The notes under the pieces: model-generated
Seen by the model: the letters and a program-made list of their open reading frames with translations, nothing else
What the model was told of the DNA's origin: nothing
The model's database searches: none
Made by a program: the position numbers and the translations under genes
Part shown: positions 36,347 to 47,895 of the stretch, one piece after another
Layout: each line of letters opens with the position of its first letter
Numbering within the stretch: position 1 is the stretch's first letter
NCBI RefSeq assembly: GCF_017948455.1
Contig: NZ_JAFFSU010000009.1
Coordinates: 186,001-250,000 of the forward strand
Length of the DNA: 64,000 bases
From: Streptomyces sp. GESEQ-4
GTDB lineage: Bacteria > Actinomycetota > Actinomycetes > Streptomycetales > Streptomycetaceae
Direction of reading: 5' to 3'

Positions 36347-37254
36347 TCGTCGTCGCCGGTGAGGCCCTGATCGATCTGGTACCGCAGGGCCGGGGCGCCC
36401 TGGCCGGCCTGAAGCCGGCGCTCGGCGGCGGGCCCTACAACACGGCGGTCGCCCTCGGCCGCCTCGGCTCCCCCACCGCCTTCTGCTCCCGGACGTCGTA
36501 CGACGCCTTCGGCGAGGCGCTGCTCGACGGGTTGCGGCAGGCGGGCGTGGACGTGTCGGCCGTGCAGCGCGGCGCCGAACCGACCACCCTCGCGGTCGCC
36601 ACCATCGACGTGAACGGCTCGGCCGCCTACTCCTTCTACGTCGAGGGCACCGCCGACCGCCTCTTCGCCGTGCCCGACCGGCTCCCCGAGTCGGCCCGCG
36701 CGGTGTCCTTCGGCACCTGCTCGCTCGTCCTGGAGCCGGGCGCGACCGCGTACGAGGAGCTGATGCGCACCGCGTCCGCGCAGGGCGTCTTCACCGCGCT
36801 CGACCCGAACATCCGCGCCGGACTGATCCCCGATGCGGACGCCTATCGCGCCCGCTTCAAGAGCTGGCTGCCTTCGGTGTCGCTGCTCAAGCTCTCCGAG
36901 GAGGACGCCTTGTGGCTGGGCGGCACCCCGCTCGAGTGGCTGGCCGCGGGGCCCTCAGCGGTTGTGATCACGCAGGGCGGCGACGGGCTGACCGCCTTCA
37001 CCCGGGACGGCGCGGTGCACTCCGTGCCCGGCGAGGTGGTCGACGTCGTCGACACGATCGGCGCCGGCGACACCGTGAACGCGGCCCTGTTGCACGGCCT
37101 GTCCGCGTGGGACGCCCTGTCTCCGGACGCGCTCACGAAGCTGGGCGCCGAGGGCTGGAGCCGACTGCTGCGGTTCGCGGCGCGCGCGGCGGCGATCACC
37201 TGCTCGCGGGCGGGGGCGGAACCGCCGTACGCCTCTGAGCTGGGTGATCTGTAG
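36343..37254 (+). CDS. PfkB-family carbohydrate kinase (fructokinase-like)
   Basis: A 303-residue kinase with the N-terminal sugar motif GGGPYNTAVALGRLG, EGTADRLF and the C-terminal PfkB signature DTIGAGDTVNAALL containing the catalytic aspartate. Sequence is closest to fructokinase-type members, but substrate choice is uncertain. GTG 36343 overlaps the lacI stop and has AGAAAGGAA upstream. No transporter accompanies the pair. Ends at a hairpin terminator. Confidence 0.9.
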   Translation: MIVVAGEALIDLVPQGRGALAGLKPALGGGPYNTAVALGRLGSPTAFCSRTSYDAFGEALLDGLRQAGVDVSAVQRGAEPTTLAVATIDVNGSAAYSFYVEGTADRLFAVPDRLPESARAVSFGTCSLVLEPGATAYEELMRTASAQGVFTALDPNIRAGLIPDADAYRARFKSWLPSVSLLKLSEEDALWLGGTPLEWLAAGPSAVVITQGGDGLTAFTRDGAVHSVPGEVVDVVDTIGAGDTVNAALLHGLSAWDALSPDALTKLGAEGWSRLLRFAARAAAITCSRAGAEPPYASELGDL

Positions 37255-37267
37255 CGCGCTTCCGGTG

Positions 37268-37300
37268 CGGTGCCGCCCGGCGGGGAGCCGGGCGGCACCG
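37268..37300. terminator. Bidirectional terminator between the PfkB kinase and uvrA
   Basis: A perfect 14-bp inverted repeat (37268-37281 and 37287-37300) with a 5-nt loop sits between the two convergent genes. Confidence 0.88.
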
Positions 37301-37310
37301 GTGAGTCCGG

Positions 37311-40340
<3,030 letters not shown>

Positions 40341-40396
40341 GCCGGTCCGCACCTTTCTTGAGAGAAGTGACAGGGGCGAGGCCCCCGTGCTTTCTC

Positions 40397-40419
40397 AGAC
40401 TAGGGGGAGCCACTGACAA
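40397..40419 (-). promoter_or_regulatory. PafBC/recA-type DNA-damage promoter of uvrA
   Basis: Reading leftward: TTGTCAGTGGC, six bases, TAGTCT. All conserved positions of the actinobacterial LexA-independent damage promoter are present. The predicted start leaves a leader of about 50 nt before GTG 40340. I see no LexA-type palindrome in the region. Confidence 0.8.
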
Positions 40420-40564
40420 CGCCGGGTCGGATTCTCGAAGGCATAACAATCCCGGGCCATCCAGCATGCCCGACGCCGCCCCCGACGATATAGCACGGGC
40501 TTTCGATTTACGGCACACGTTCACCACCTTCACCCAAAGGTGTGGCGGGGCTAGGGTCAGCACC

Positions 40565-41251
40565 ATGATTGATCACGCTCGTGACCTGGCGTCTGTACGT
40601 GACGCGACGGAGCGGCTGCTCAGCGCAGCCGTGAAGCTGGACGACGCGGCGGTGACCGAGCCGTCACGGCTCCCCGGCTGGACCCGTGGCCATGTCCTCG
40701 CCCACCTCGCCCGCAATGCCGACGCCCTCGTGAACGTGCTCCAGGGCCGGCCCATGTACATCTCCGCCGAGGCGCGGGACGCCGACATCGAGCGGGACGC
40801 CCCGCGCCCCCTCGACGTCCAGCTCGCCGATGTGCGGGACAGCGCCGCCCGCTTCCAGGAGGCGGGGGCCGTACCCGCGGACTGGTCGCGCACGGTGGAG
40901 CTGCGGGGCGGAGTGACCGACTCGGCGTCCCGGGTGCCGTTCAGGCGGTGGGTCGAGGTGGAGCTGCACCATGTGGACCTCGGGATCGGGTACGAGCTGG
41001 AGGATCTGCCGGAGGAGTTCGTCGAGCGGGAGATCGACTTTCTCGCGGCACGGTTCACGGGCCACGCCGACGTGCCGCCCACCCGTCTCACGAACGGCAC
41101 GCGCGCGTGGAGCACGGGCCGGGAGGCCGATGCACCGGATGTCACCGTCACGGGGAGCCGGCCCGACCTGCTCGGCTGGCTCGCCGGGCGCCGGGACGGC
41201 TCCGGGCTGACCGCGGACGGCGGTCCGCTGCCCGCACTGCCCCCGCTGTAG
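40565..41251 (+). CDS. Maleylpyruvate isomerase family protein (mycothiol-dependent, DinB-like fold)
   Basis: A 228-residue protein. The N-terminal four-helix DinB-like bundle has LPGWTRGHVLAHLARNADAL and a VELHHVDLG segment that supply likely metal ligands (histidines). The C-terminal part is an SCP2-like domain (VTGSRPDLLGWLAGR). Family members use mycothiol as cofactor for isomerisation or transfer reactions; the substrate here is unknown. ATG 40565; divergent from uvrA, 46 nt before the next gene. Confidence 0.85.
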   Translation: MIDHARDLASVRDATERLLSAAVKLDDAAVTEPSRLPGWTRGHVLAHLARNADALVNVLQGRPMYISAEARDADIERDAPRPLDVQLADVRDSAARFQEAGAVPADWSRTVELRGGVTDSASRVPFRRWVEVELHHVDLGIGYELEDLPEEFVEREIDFLAARFTGHADVPPTRLTNGTRAWSTGREADAPDVTVTGSRPDLLGWLAGRRDGSGLTADGGPLPALPPL

Positions 41252-41296
41252 GGCGCGATCGGTCCTCGGGTCACCACCCCGCTATAGGCTGCCGCC

Positions 41297-41953
41297 ATGA
41301 CGTACAGCGGAGAGGTGACGGTCGGCGGCCCGGCGGACGTGCACGAGCTGAAGGACCTGATGATCACCAAGATCGCGGTCGGTCCGATGGACAACAACTG
41401 CTATCTGCTGCGCTGCCGGGCCACGGACGAGCAGCTGCTGATCGACGCCGCCAACGACGCGGAGACGCTGATCGGCATGATCGGTGACGACGGCATCGCG
41501 TCCGTCGTCACCACGCATCAGCACGGGGACCACTGGCAGGCGCTCGCCGAGGTCGTCGCGGCCACCGGCGCCCGCACCTACGCCGGCCGGGACGACGCCG
41601 ACGGCATCCCCGTGCCGACCGACGTCCTGGTCGACGACGGCGACACCATCCGGGTGGGACACGTGGAACTCACCGCGAGCCACCTGGTCGGGCACACGCC
41701 GGGCTCCATCGCCCTCGTCTACGACGACCCGCACGGACATCCCCACGTCTTCACCGGCGACTGCCTCTTCCCGGGCGGCGTGGGCAACACCCGCAAGGAC
41801 CCGAAGGCGTTCGCCAGCCTGATCCACGACGTCGAGACGAAGATCTTCGCCGCCCTCCCGGACGAGACCTGGGTCTACCCGGGGCACGGCAACGACACGT
41901 CCCTGGGCACGGAGCGACCGCATCTGCCGGAGTGGCACGCGCGGGGGTGGTGA
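41297..41953 (+). CDS. Metallo-beta-lactamase-fold hydrolase (glyoxalase II-like)
   Basis: A 218-residue enzyme with the metal motif HQHGDH (about residue 74), further ligands in HTPGS and GDCLF, and GHGNDTS near the end. The fold and length suit a small thioester hydrolase of the hydroxyacylglutathione-hydrolase group. Streptomyces uses mycothiol instead of glutathione, and the preceding gene is of a mycothiol-dependent family, so a mycothiol thioester is a plausible substrate (inference). Confidence 0.88.
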   Translation: MTYSGEVTVGGPADVHELKDLMITKIAVGPMDNNCYLLRCRATDEQLLIDAANDAETLIGMIGDDGIASVVTTHQHGDHWQALAEVVAATGARTYAGRDDADGIPVPTDVLVDDGDTIRVGHVELTASHLVGHTPGSIALVYDDPHGHPHVFTGDCLFPGGVGNTRKDPKAFASLIHDVETKIFAALPDETWVYPGHGNDTSLGTERPHLPEWHARGW

Positions 41954-41980
41954 GGGCAGGCGCGGAGGGCGCGCGCACCC

Positions 41981-41999
41981 CGTGTGAACCTTTCACACG
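41981..41999. promoter_or_regulatory. 19-bp inverted repeat CGTGTGAA-N3-TTCACACG
   Basis: A perfect 8-bp inverted repeat with a 3-nt centre lies 28 nt after the hydrolase stop. It looks more like a dimer-binding operator than a terminator, since the loop is too short. No gene is clearly controlled by it. Confidence 0.4.
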
Positions 42000-42033
42000 C
42001 GCCGGAGCCCTGCGCACGCTCCCGGCGTACGTG

Positions 42034-42129
42034 GTTGCGCAGTCAACTGGTAGCAGCCCCGCGCAGGATGACGGCTCCTGCGTGGCACGGGCCGCCGGCC
42101 CTTCGATCCCCGCCCTCGGCCGGCGGCCC
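42034..42129 (+). other. Structured intergenic RNA candidate or compound terminator
   Basis: Three hairpins follow one another. A 5-bp stem GTTGC/GCAGC spans 42034-42057. A 10-bp stem (42059-42068 with 42076-42085, 7-nt loop) includes a G-U pair on the plus-strand RNA that would be a mismatch on the minus strand. A perfect 11-bp stem (42089-42099 with 42119-42129) has a 19-nt loop. The genes on both sides converge here, so the last stem can be a terminator. The first two, biased to the plus strand, are unexplained. Confidence 0.5.
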
Positions 42130-42206
42130 CGGCGTATGCCTCGGACGGGATGCCGCGAGCGCGGAAGCGAGCCGGTGGTAAGGGGCACGCGCCTGGCAGA
42201 CGGGAC

Positions 42207-42680
42207 TTACGCCTCGGTCTGCGCCGCGCCGACGAGCGCGGCGACCCGCTCCACGCCGAACACATACCCCTGGACCCCGCAGCCCGCGATGACCCCGTTC
42301 GCGCGCAGCGAGACATAGGAGTGGTGCCGGAACGACTCGCGCTGGTGGATGTTGGAGATGTGGACCTCCAACACCGGCATGCCGTCACAGGTGTTGAGTG
42401 CGTCCAGAATCGCCACCGACGTGTGCGAGTAGGCGCCGGGGTTGATCACGATGCCGCAGTGGTTCAGCCGCGCCTCGTGGATCCAGTCGACCAACTCACC
42501 CTCGTGGTTGGACTGCCGGAAGTCCACCGTGCCGCCGTGCGCTGCCGCCGCCTTGGCGCACATCGCCTCGACGTCGGCGAGTGTGTCGGAGCCGTAGATC
42601 TCCGGCTGGCGCTGGCCGAGCAGGTTCAGGTTGGGGCCGTTGAGGATCATGATCGGGGCGTTGGCCAAGGTGCGGGGCAC
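42207..42680 (-). CDS. aroQ: Type II 3-dehydroquinate dehydratase
   Basis: A 157-residue enzyme of the shikimate pathway that dehydrates 3-dehydroquinate. It has the N-terminal LNGPNLNLLGQRQPEIYG with the catalytic Arg and Tyr, FRQSNHEGELVDWIH, and the histidine of VLEVHISNIHQRE. GTG 42680 has GGAGGAACC directly before it. Normal length for the dodecameric type II family. Confidence 0.97.
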   Translation of the reverse strand: MPRTLANAPIMILNGPNLNLLGQRQPEIYGSDTLADVEAMCAKAAAAHGGTVDFRQSNHEGELVDWIHEARLNHCGIVINPGAYSHTSVAILDALNTCDGMPVLEVHISNIHQRESFRHHSYVSLRANGVIAGCGVQGYVFGVERVAALVGAAQTEA

Positions 42681-42784
42681 GGTTCCTCCGGTCCGTCACG
42701 GGTGGGGCGATCCGTCGAGGACCGCTGCTCGGACCCGGTTTATCACGGTGCGCCGACAGCGCGACCGGCTCTACCCTCCCTGGG

Positions 42785-43828
42785 ATGACGATCTCGTACC
42801 CTCCCAAGCCGTCGGCGGGTGACCATATCGCCGTGATCTCGCCGTCCGCCGGGCTCGCCGGGCTCTTCCCGCGCCCGTACGAACTGGGCCTGGAGCGGCT
42901 GCGCAAGGAGTTCGGCCTTGAACCGGTCGAGTATCCGGCGACCCGGACGATGGGCTCGACGCCCCAGGAGCGTGCCGCCGACATCCACGCGGCCTTCTCC
43001 GACCCCGACATCAAGGCGGTCATCGCCTCGATCGGCGGCGACGACCAGATCACCGTACTGCCGCTGCTGGACCGGGAGTTGATACGGGCGAACCCGAAGC
43101 CGTTCTTCGGGATGAGCGACAACACGAACCTGCTCGCGTATCTGCACAACACGGGGATCGTCGGCTACCACGGGGCGTCCGTGATGGTGGAGTTGGGCCG
43201 TCCCGGCGCCATGCACCCGCAGACCGCCGACTCCCTGCGGGCAGCGCTGTTCACCTCGGGCGAGTATGAACTGCGGCCCGCCGAGCACTGGCGGGACATC
43301 GACCGCGACTGGGCCGATCCTGCGACCTTCGACGCGCAGCCGGAGACCCGGCCGGGCACCGGATGGACCTGGCGGAACGCCGACCAGGTGGTCGAGGGCC
43401 GCAGTTGGGGCGGCTGCCTGGAGATCCTCGGCTGGCTGCTGATGGCCGACCGGGAGATCTCGCACGACCTCACGGAGTACGACGGCGGAGTGCTGCTGCT
43501 GGAGACCTCGGAGGACTTGCCCAGCAGCGACGAGGTCTTCCGCACCCTGCGGAACATGGGCGAGCGCGGGCTGCTCCAGCGGTTCGACGCGCTCCTGATG
43601 GGCCGTCCCAAGACGTGGTCCTTCGCGCACCCCAACAGCCCGGAGGAGAGCGCGCGTTACGCGGCCGGGCAGCGCGAGGCGGTGGTGCGGGCGCTGGAGG
43701 CGTACGCCCCCGGCCTTCCGGTGGTCTTCGATGTGGACTTCGGACACACCGATCCGCAACTCGTCATTCCGTACGGCGGCACGATCCGCGTCGACGGCCC
43801 GGCCCGGCGCATCACGGTGACGTACTGA
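42785..43828 (+). CDS. S66-family LD-carboxypeptidase / MccF-like peptidase
   Basis: A 347-residue serine peptidase of family S66. The nucleophile region is FGMSDNTN (Ser about residue 103), with a nearby IGGDDQ loop and C-terminal catalytic Glu/His segments (LLLETSEDLP, VDFGHTDP). Such enzymes cleave LD-peptide bonds in wall turnover or, for the MccF subgroup, detoxify microcin C-like compounds. The SDNT form and length resemble the MccF subgroup, but function is not settled. Cytoplasmic, since no signal peptide is visible. Confidence 0.85.
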   Translation: MTISYPPKPSAGDHIAVISPSAGLAGLFPRPYELGLERLRKEFGLEPVEYPATRTMGSTPQERAADIHAAFSDPDIKAVIASIGGDDQITVLPLLDRELIRANPKPFFGMSDNTNLLAYLHNTGIVGYHGASVMVELGRPGAMHPQTADSLRAALFTSGEYELRPAEHWRDIDRDWADPATFDAQPETRPGTGWTWRNADQVVEGRSWGGCLEILGWLLMADREISHDLTEYDGGVLLLETSEDLPSSDEVFRTLRNMGERGLLQRFDALLMGRPKTWSFAHPNSPEESARYAAGQREAVVRALEAYAPGLPVVFDVDFGHTDPQLVIPYGGTIRVDGPARRITVTY

Positions 43829-43890
43829 GGCACGTCCCGCGCTCCCGCGCGCTCCCGTAACCGTTGATCACCGTGGGTAGTTGACGCGGC

Positions 43891-45195
43891 ATGCACGATG
43901 TACGCACCGTAAGGGCACCCTCCATGCTGCGGCTCGCGACCGCCTCGCTCGCGGGGACGGCCATCGAGTTCTACGACTTCTTCGTCTACGGGACCGCGGC
44001 GGCGCTGGTCCTGGGTCCACTGTTCTTCCCGACGTTCTCACCGGTGGCGGGGACGCTGGCCGCGTTCGGCACGTTCGGCGTGGGCTTCGTCGCCCGGCCG
44101 CTCGGCTCGGTGCTGTTCGGGCACATCGGGGACCGGCACGGCAGGCGTCCGGTCCTTGTCGCGTCACTGCTTCTCACCGGTGCTTCCACCGTGGCAGTGG
44201 GCTGCGTGCCGACGTACGACACGATCGGTGTGGCCGCTCCCCTGCTGCTCCTCGTCCTGCGGTTTCTGCAGGGCCTCGGGCTCGGCGGGGAGTGGGGCGG
44301 GGCGGTGCTGCTGACGGCGGAGCACGCCCCCGCCGAACGGCGCGGGCTGTGGTCGAGCTTTCCGCAGATCGGGCCGGCGCTGGGGTTTCTGCTCGCCAAT
44401 GGCGTGATGCTGGCGCTGTCGGCGACGCTGACGGACGCGCAGTTCTCGAGCTGGGGGTGGCGGGTGCCGTTCTGGGCAGCCGGAGTGCTCGCCGTGGCGG
44501 GGCTTTGGCTGCGGTCCTCCCTCACCGAGAGCCCCAGCTTCCTCGACATCGACGACCACGCGCGCGTGCCGCTCGTGGAGGTGGTGCGCGACCACTGGAG
44601 GCTCGTCCTGCTGACCGCCGGTGCGCTCGCGGTGGGGTACGCGATCTTCTACGCCGTGACGACCTGGTCGCTCGCCTATGCGACGGAGCGGCTCGGGGTG
44701 AGCCGTACCGTCATGCTGACCTGCATCATGGCCGCCGTGGTGGTGAAGGGAGCCCTCACGCCGGTGGCGGCGCTGCTGGGCGACCGCTGCGGCCGGCGGC
44801 CCCTGTGCCTTGCGGGGTGCGCTGCCGCCGCCCTGTGGATGTTCCCGATGGTCGCGCTGCTCGCCACGGGTGCGCCGCTGCTGATGTTCCTCGGCTTCCT
44901 GGGGGCGATGCTGGCGTTCATCACGATGTTCGCCGTGATCGCCGCGTATCTGCCGGAGCTGTACGAACCGCGGGTGCGCTGCACCGGCGCCGCGGTGGGC
45001 TACAACCTCGGCGGGGTCCTCGGCGGCGCGCTGACGCCGATCGTGGCGACCGCGCTGGCCGAGCAGAGCGGCCGTGTGCCGTGGGGCGTGGCCGCGTATC
45101 TGACAGGGATCGCGCTGCTCAGCCTGGGGTGCTTCGCGCTGCTGCCGGAGACGCGCCCGGTGCGGGTGGTGGCGAAGGAGGCTGCCGCGCCATGA
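43891..45195 (+). CDS. MFS transporter, metabolite:H+ symporter (MHS) family
   Basis: A 434-residue 12-helix carrier. It has MHS-type marks: GTAIEFYDFFVYG in helix 1, GHIGDRHGRRPVL in loop 2-3 and LRFLQGLGLGGEWGGA. This group includes carriers for shikimate, alpha-ketoglutarate, citrate and proline. Closeness to aroQ hints at shikimate but is weak evidence. ATG 43891; a later ATG at 43924 is possible. Ends 14 nt from the convergent antiporter gene. Confidence 0.9.
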   Translation: MHDVRTVRAPSMLRLATASLAGTAIEFYDFFVYGTAAALVLGPLFFPTFSPVAGTLAAFGTFGVGFVARPLGSVLFGHIGDRHGRRPVLVASLLLTGASTVAVGCVPTYDTIGVAAPLLLLVLRFLQGLGLGGEWGGAVLLTAEHAPAERRGLWSSFPQIGPALGFLLANGVMLALSATLTDAQFSSWGWRVPFWAAGVLAVAGLWLRSSLTESPSFLDIDDHARVPLVEVVRDHWRLVLLTAGALAVGYAIFYAVTTWSLAYATERLGVSRTVMLTCIMAAVVVKGALTPVAALLGDRCGRRPLCLAGCAAAALWMFPMVALLATGAPLLMFLGFLGAMLAFITMFAVIAAYLPELYEPRVRCTGAAVGYNLGGVLGGALTPIVATALAEQSGRVPWGVAAYLTGIALLSLGCFALLPETRPVRVVAKEAAAP

Positions 45196-45209
45196 ATCGA
45201 TGAATCACT

Positions 45210-46310
45210 TTATGGATTGATGGCCAGCTCCAAGTACGCCGCGAACACCACCAGATGCACCCCTCCTTGGAGTGGCGTGGCCCGTCCCGGCACGACCGTC
45301 AGGGAGCTGACCACCACGGTCAGTGCGAGCAGCACCATGTGGGTGGAGCCGAGGCCGAGGACCAGCGGCCCGGACAGCCAGACCGACGCCAGCGCGACGG
45401 CGGGGATGGTCAGGCCGATGCTGGCGATCGCGGAGCCGAGCCCGAGGTTCAGGCTGGTCTGCACCCGGTCGCGGCGGGCGGAGCGCAGCGCGGCGATGGT
45501 CTCGGGGAGCAGCACGAGCAGCGCGATGATCACACCCACGACGGCGTGGTGCAGTCCGGCGGCGGCAACGCCGGACTCGATGGTCGGCGACACCCCCTTG
45601 GCCAGGCCGACCACGCCGATCAGGGCGAGGCCGAGCAGTCCCAGGCTGATCCCGGCGGCACGGGCGGACGGCGCGTCCGCGTGGTCGTCGGCGGTGATCA
45701 CCTCGCCCTGCCGGGTGATCGGGAGGAAGTAGTCACGGTGCCGCACGGTCTGGGTGGCGACGAACAGGCCGTACAGGATCAGTGAGGAGAGCGCGGCGAA
45801 GGCCAGTTGGACGCCGGAGAATTCGGGGCCGGGCCTGCTCGTGGTGAACGTCGGCAGGACCAGGCTGAGCGTGGACAGCGTGGCGACTGTCGCGAGAGCG
45901 GCGCCGGTGCCTTCGGGGTTGAAGACGGCCGTGCCGTGACGGATCGAGGCGACGAGGAGGCTCAGGCCGACGATGCCGTTGCAGGTGATCATCACGGCCG
46001 CGAAGACCGTGTCCCGGGCGAGGGTGGAACTCTTGTCGCCGCCGTCCGCCATCAAGGTGACGATCAGGGCGACCTCGATGATCGTGACAGCGACGGCGAG
46101 AACGAGGGAGCCGAAGGGCTCCCCGACCCGGTGGGCGACGACTTCGGCATGGTGGACGGCGGCCAGTACGGCGCCGGCGAGCACCATCGTCACCACGGCG
46201 ACGACAGCGCCGGGCAGGTCTCGCCCCCAGGTGAGAATCAGCAGGATCGCCGCGAGAACCGGCACGAGGAGCGTCCACTGTATCGTGAGCGACCTGAGCC
46301 GAGCGATCAT
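45210..46310 (-). CDS. chaA: Calcium/proton antiporter of the ChaA (CaCA) family
   Basis: A 366-residue membrane protein with about 11 helices. It shows the paired alpha-repeats of cation/H+ exchangers: VAVTIIEVALIV in the first half and VLLPETIAALRSA in the second, each with the acidic residue that binds the cation. Expected to expel Ca2+ or Na+/K+ in exchange for protons. ATG 46310 begins the hydrophobic N-terminus; the frame stays open upstream. Confidence 0.88.
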   Translation of the reverse strand: MIARLRSLTIQWTLLVPVLAAILLILTWGRDLPGAVVAVVTMVLAGAVLAAVHHAEVVAHRVGEPFGSLVLAVAVTIIEVALIVTLMADGGDKSSTLARDTVFAAVMITCNGIVGLSLLVASIRHGTAVFNPEGTGAALATVATLSTLSLVLPTFTTSRPGPEFSGVQLAFAALSSLILYGLFVATQTVRHRDYFLPITRQGEVITADDHADAPSARAAGISLGLLGLALIGVVGLAKGVSPTIESGVAAAGLHHAVVGVIIALLVLLPETIAALRSARRDRVQTSLNLGLGSAIASIGLTIPAVALASVWLSGPLVLGLGSTHMVLLALTVVVSSLTVVPGRATPLQGGVHLVVFAAYLELAINP

Positions 46311-46414
46311 GCGGTGATCGTCGCAGACCGGGACAGGCCACGCATTCCGGTCCGGTCGCACTCCGGTCCGGTCGGCCGTAGGGCTCTGCGCTCCGGCCCT
46401 GCGGGGCCGCCGGG

Positions 46415-46717
46415 CTACTTGAGCTCGCGCATGTCCAGCACGTCGCAGTTGGTGTAGGTGCGTTCGCCGATACTCAACGCGCCCAGTTGCTCCGCCAACT
46501 TGGCCGTCTCGGGGTCTTCGCTGTTGCGCATGGCGTCATCGTACGACTCGAACTCGAGCACGGCGAGGTAGCGGCGGGGGTTGTCGCGGTCCTTCAGGAG
46601 CATGCGGTGTGTGGGGCCGCCGGCTTTGCCCGCGTTGCGCTGGGCGAACTCCTGGAGCTGTTGCTCCATTTCCTCAAGGCGCTCGGTCTCGAAGCCGATG
46701 ATCTGCACGAACTTCAT
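46415..46717 (-). CDS. Small ABM-like/dimeric alpha-beta barrel protein, function unknown
   Basis: A 100-residue protein from ATG 46717, which has GGAGG 6 nt upstream. The pattern of beta-helix-beta (MKFVQIIGF, MEQQLQEFAQ, RYLAVLEFESYDDAM) suggests a ferredoxin-like, ABM-type fold often found in small monooxygenases or stress proteins. No catalytic residues can be assigned. Stands alone, upstream of terC but separated from it by a terminator hairpin on the other side. Confidence 0.75.
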   Translation of the reverse strand: MKFVQIIGFETERLEEMEQQLQEFAQRNAGKAGGPTHRMLLKDRDNPRRYLAVLEFESYDDAMRNSEDPETAKLAEQLGALSIGERTYTNCDVLDMRELK

Positions 46718-46779
46718 GGGTGCCTCCACCCGGACGCGGCGTCCCCGGGACGGGGAAAGCGCTCAAGACCCAACCAAGC

Positions 46780-46822
46780 ACCGGGAGCGGTGCCCGGCAA
46801 TTCGCCGCGCACCGCTCCCGGT
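46780..46822 (-). terminator. Terminator after terC
   Basis: A perfect 14-bp inverted repeat (46780-46793 and 46809-46822) with a 15-nt loop starts 26 nt after the terC stop. Confidence 0.8.
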
Positions 46823-46848
46823 GATGGTTGTCTCTACGCCCGAAGCGG

Positions 46849-47850
46849 TCAGGCTTCGATGTCGGCCTTCGGAGCGCCTTCGGCCTCCTTCTGCGCCGCC
46901 TCGGCCGCCGCCTGCTTCTTCGACGCCCGCAGACTGGTGATCGTGGTCACGATGAGGACCGAGCAGATCACGCCGAGGGAGACGGGGATGGAGATCTCGG
47001 GGACGTGGACCCCGGACTCGTGCAGGGCGTGCAGCACGAGCTTGACGCCGATGAAGCCGAGGATGATCGACAGGCCGTAGCTGAGGTGGACCAGCTTCTT
47101 CAGCAGGCCGCCGATGAGGAAGTACAGCTGCCGCAGACCCATCAGCGCGAACGCGTTGGCCGTGAACACGATGTACGGGTCCTGGGTCAGACCGAAGATC
47201 GCGGGGATCGAGTCGAGCGCGAACAGGACGTCGGTGGAGCCGATGGCGAGCATCACGACCAGCATCGGGGTCATGACCCGCTTGCCGTTCTGCTGGATCC
47301 ACAGCTTGGTGCCGTGGTAGCGGTCGGCCACACCGAAACGGCGCTCGGCGGCCTTGAGGAGCTTGTTCTCCTCGAACTCCTCGTCCTCCTCGTCGGCCCG
47401 GGCCTCCTGGATCAGCTTCCAGGCGGTCCAGATCAGGAAGGCGCCGAAGATGTAGAACACCCACGCGAAGCTGGCGATGATCGCGGCGCCCGCGGCGATG
47501 AATATCGCGCGCAGCACCAGGGCTATCAGCACGCCGACGAGCAGCACACGCTGCTGGTACTGCGAGGGCACGGCGAACTTCGCCATGATCAGAACGAAGA
47601 CGAAGAGGTTGTCGACGCTCAACGACTTCTCGGTGATGAACCCGGCGAAGAACTCACCGGCGGGCTGTCCCCCGCCGAAGACAAGCAGGCCGAGCCCGAA
47701 GAGGGCGGCCAGGACGATCCAGACGACCGTCCAGATTCCGGCTTCCTTGATGGATACGTCGTGCGGCTTACGGCCGATGAAGAAGTCGACCGCGATGAGG
47801 GCGGCAAGCCCCAAGATCGTCAGGACCCATAGGGTCACGGAAACATCCAC
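46849..47850 (-). CDS. TerC-family membrane protein, probable manganese exporter
   Basis: A 333-residue protein with about nine membrane helices. It has the TerC hallmarks FFIGRKPHDVS, ITEKSLSVDNLFVF and IGSTDVLFALDSIPAI with acidic residues inside helices. A charged loop (EARADEEDEEFEENK) splits the halves. TerC/Alx/MeeF members export Mn2+, some for metalation of secreted enzymes. GTG 47850 has GGAGGCGCA just before it. A yybP-ykoY-type Mn2+ riboswitch in the leader supports this role. Confidence 0.93.
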   Translation of the reverse strand: MDVSVTLWVLTILGLAALIAVDFFIGRKPHDVSIKEAGIWTVVWIVLAALFGLGLLVFGGGQPAGEFFAGFITEKSLSVDNLFVFVLIMAKFAVPSQYQQRVLLVGVLIALVLRAIFIAAGAAIIASFAWVFYIFGAFLIWTAWKLIQEARADEEDEEFEENKLLKAAERRFGVADRYHGTKLWIQQNGKRVMTPMLVVMLAIGSTDVLFALDSIPAIFGLTQDPYIVFTANAFALMGLRQLYFLIGGLLKKLVHLSYGLSIILGFIGVKLVLHALHESGVHVPEISIPVSLGVICSVLIVTTITSLRASKKQAAAEAAQKEAEGAPKADIEA

Positions 47851-47895
47851 TGCGCCTCCGGCAGTACGTAACGGCAAATGTCAGCGTCGTCGCTG

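Noticed and set aside
40353..40564. LexA-type box between uvrA and the divergent gene
   Set aside because: No GAAC-N4-GTTC-like palindrome could be found; the only clear control element is the PafBC-type promoter.
42034..42118. A tRNA-like arrangement (D-arm-like stem, 7-nt loop, TTCGATCC)
   Set aside because: The middle stem is 10 bp, the loop lacks U33, no acceptor stem closes it and no CCA-side pairing exists.
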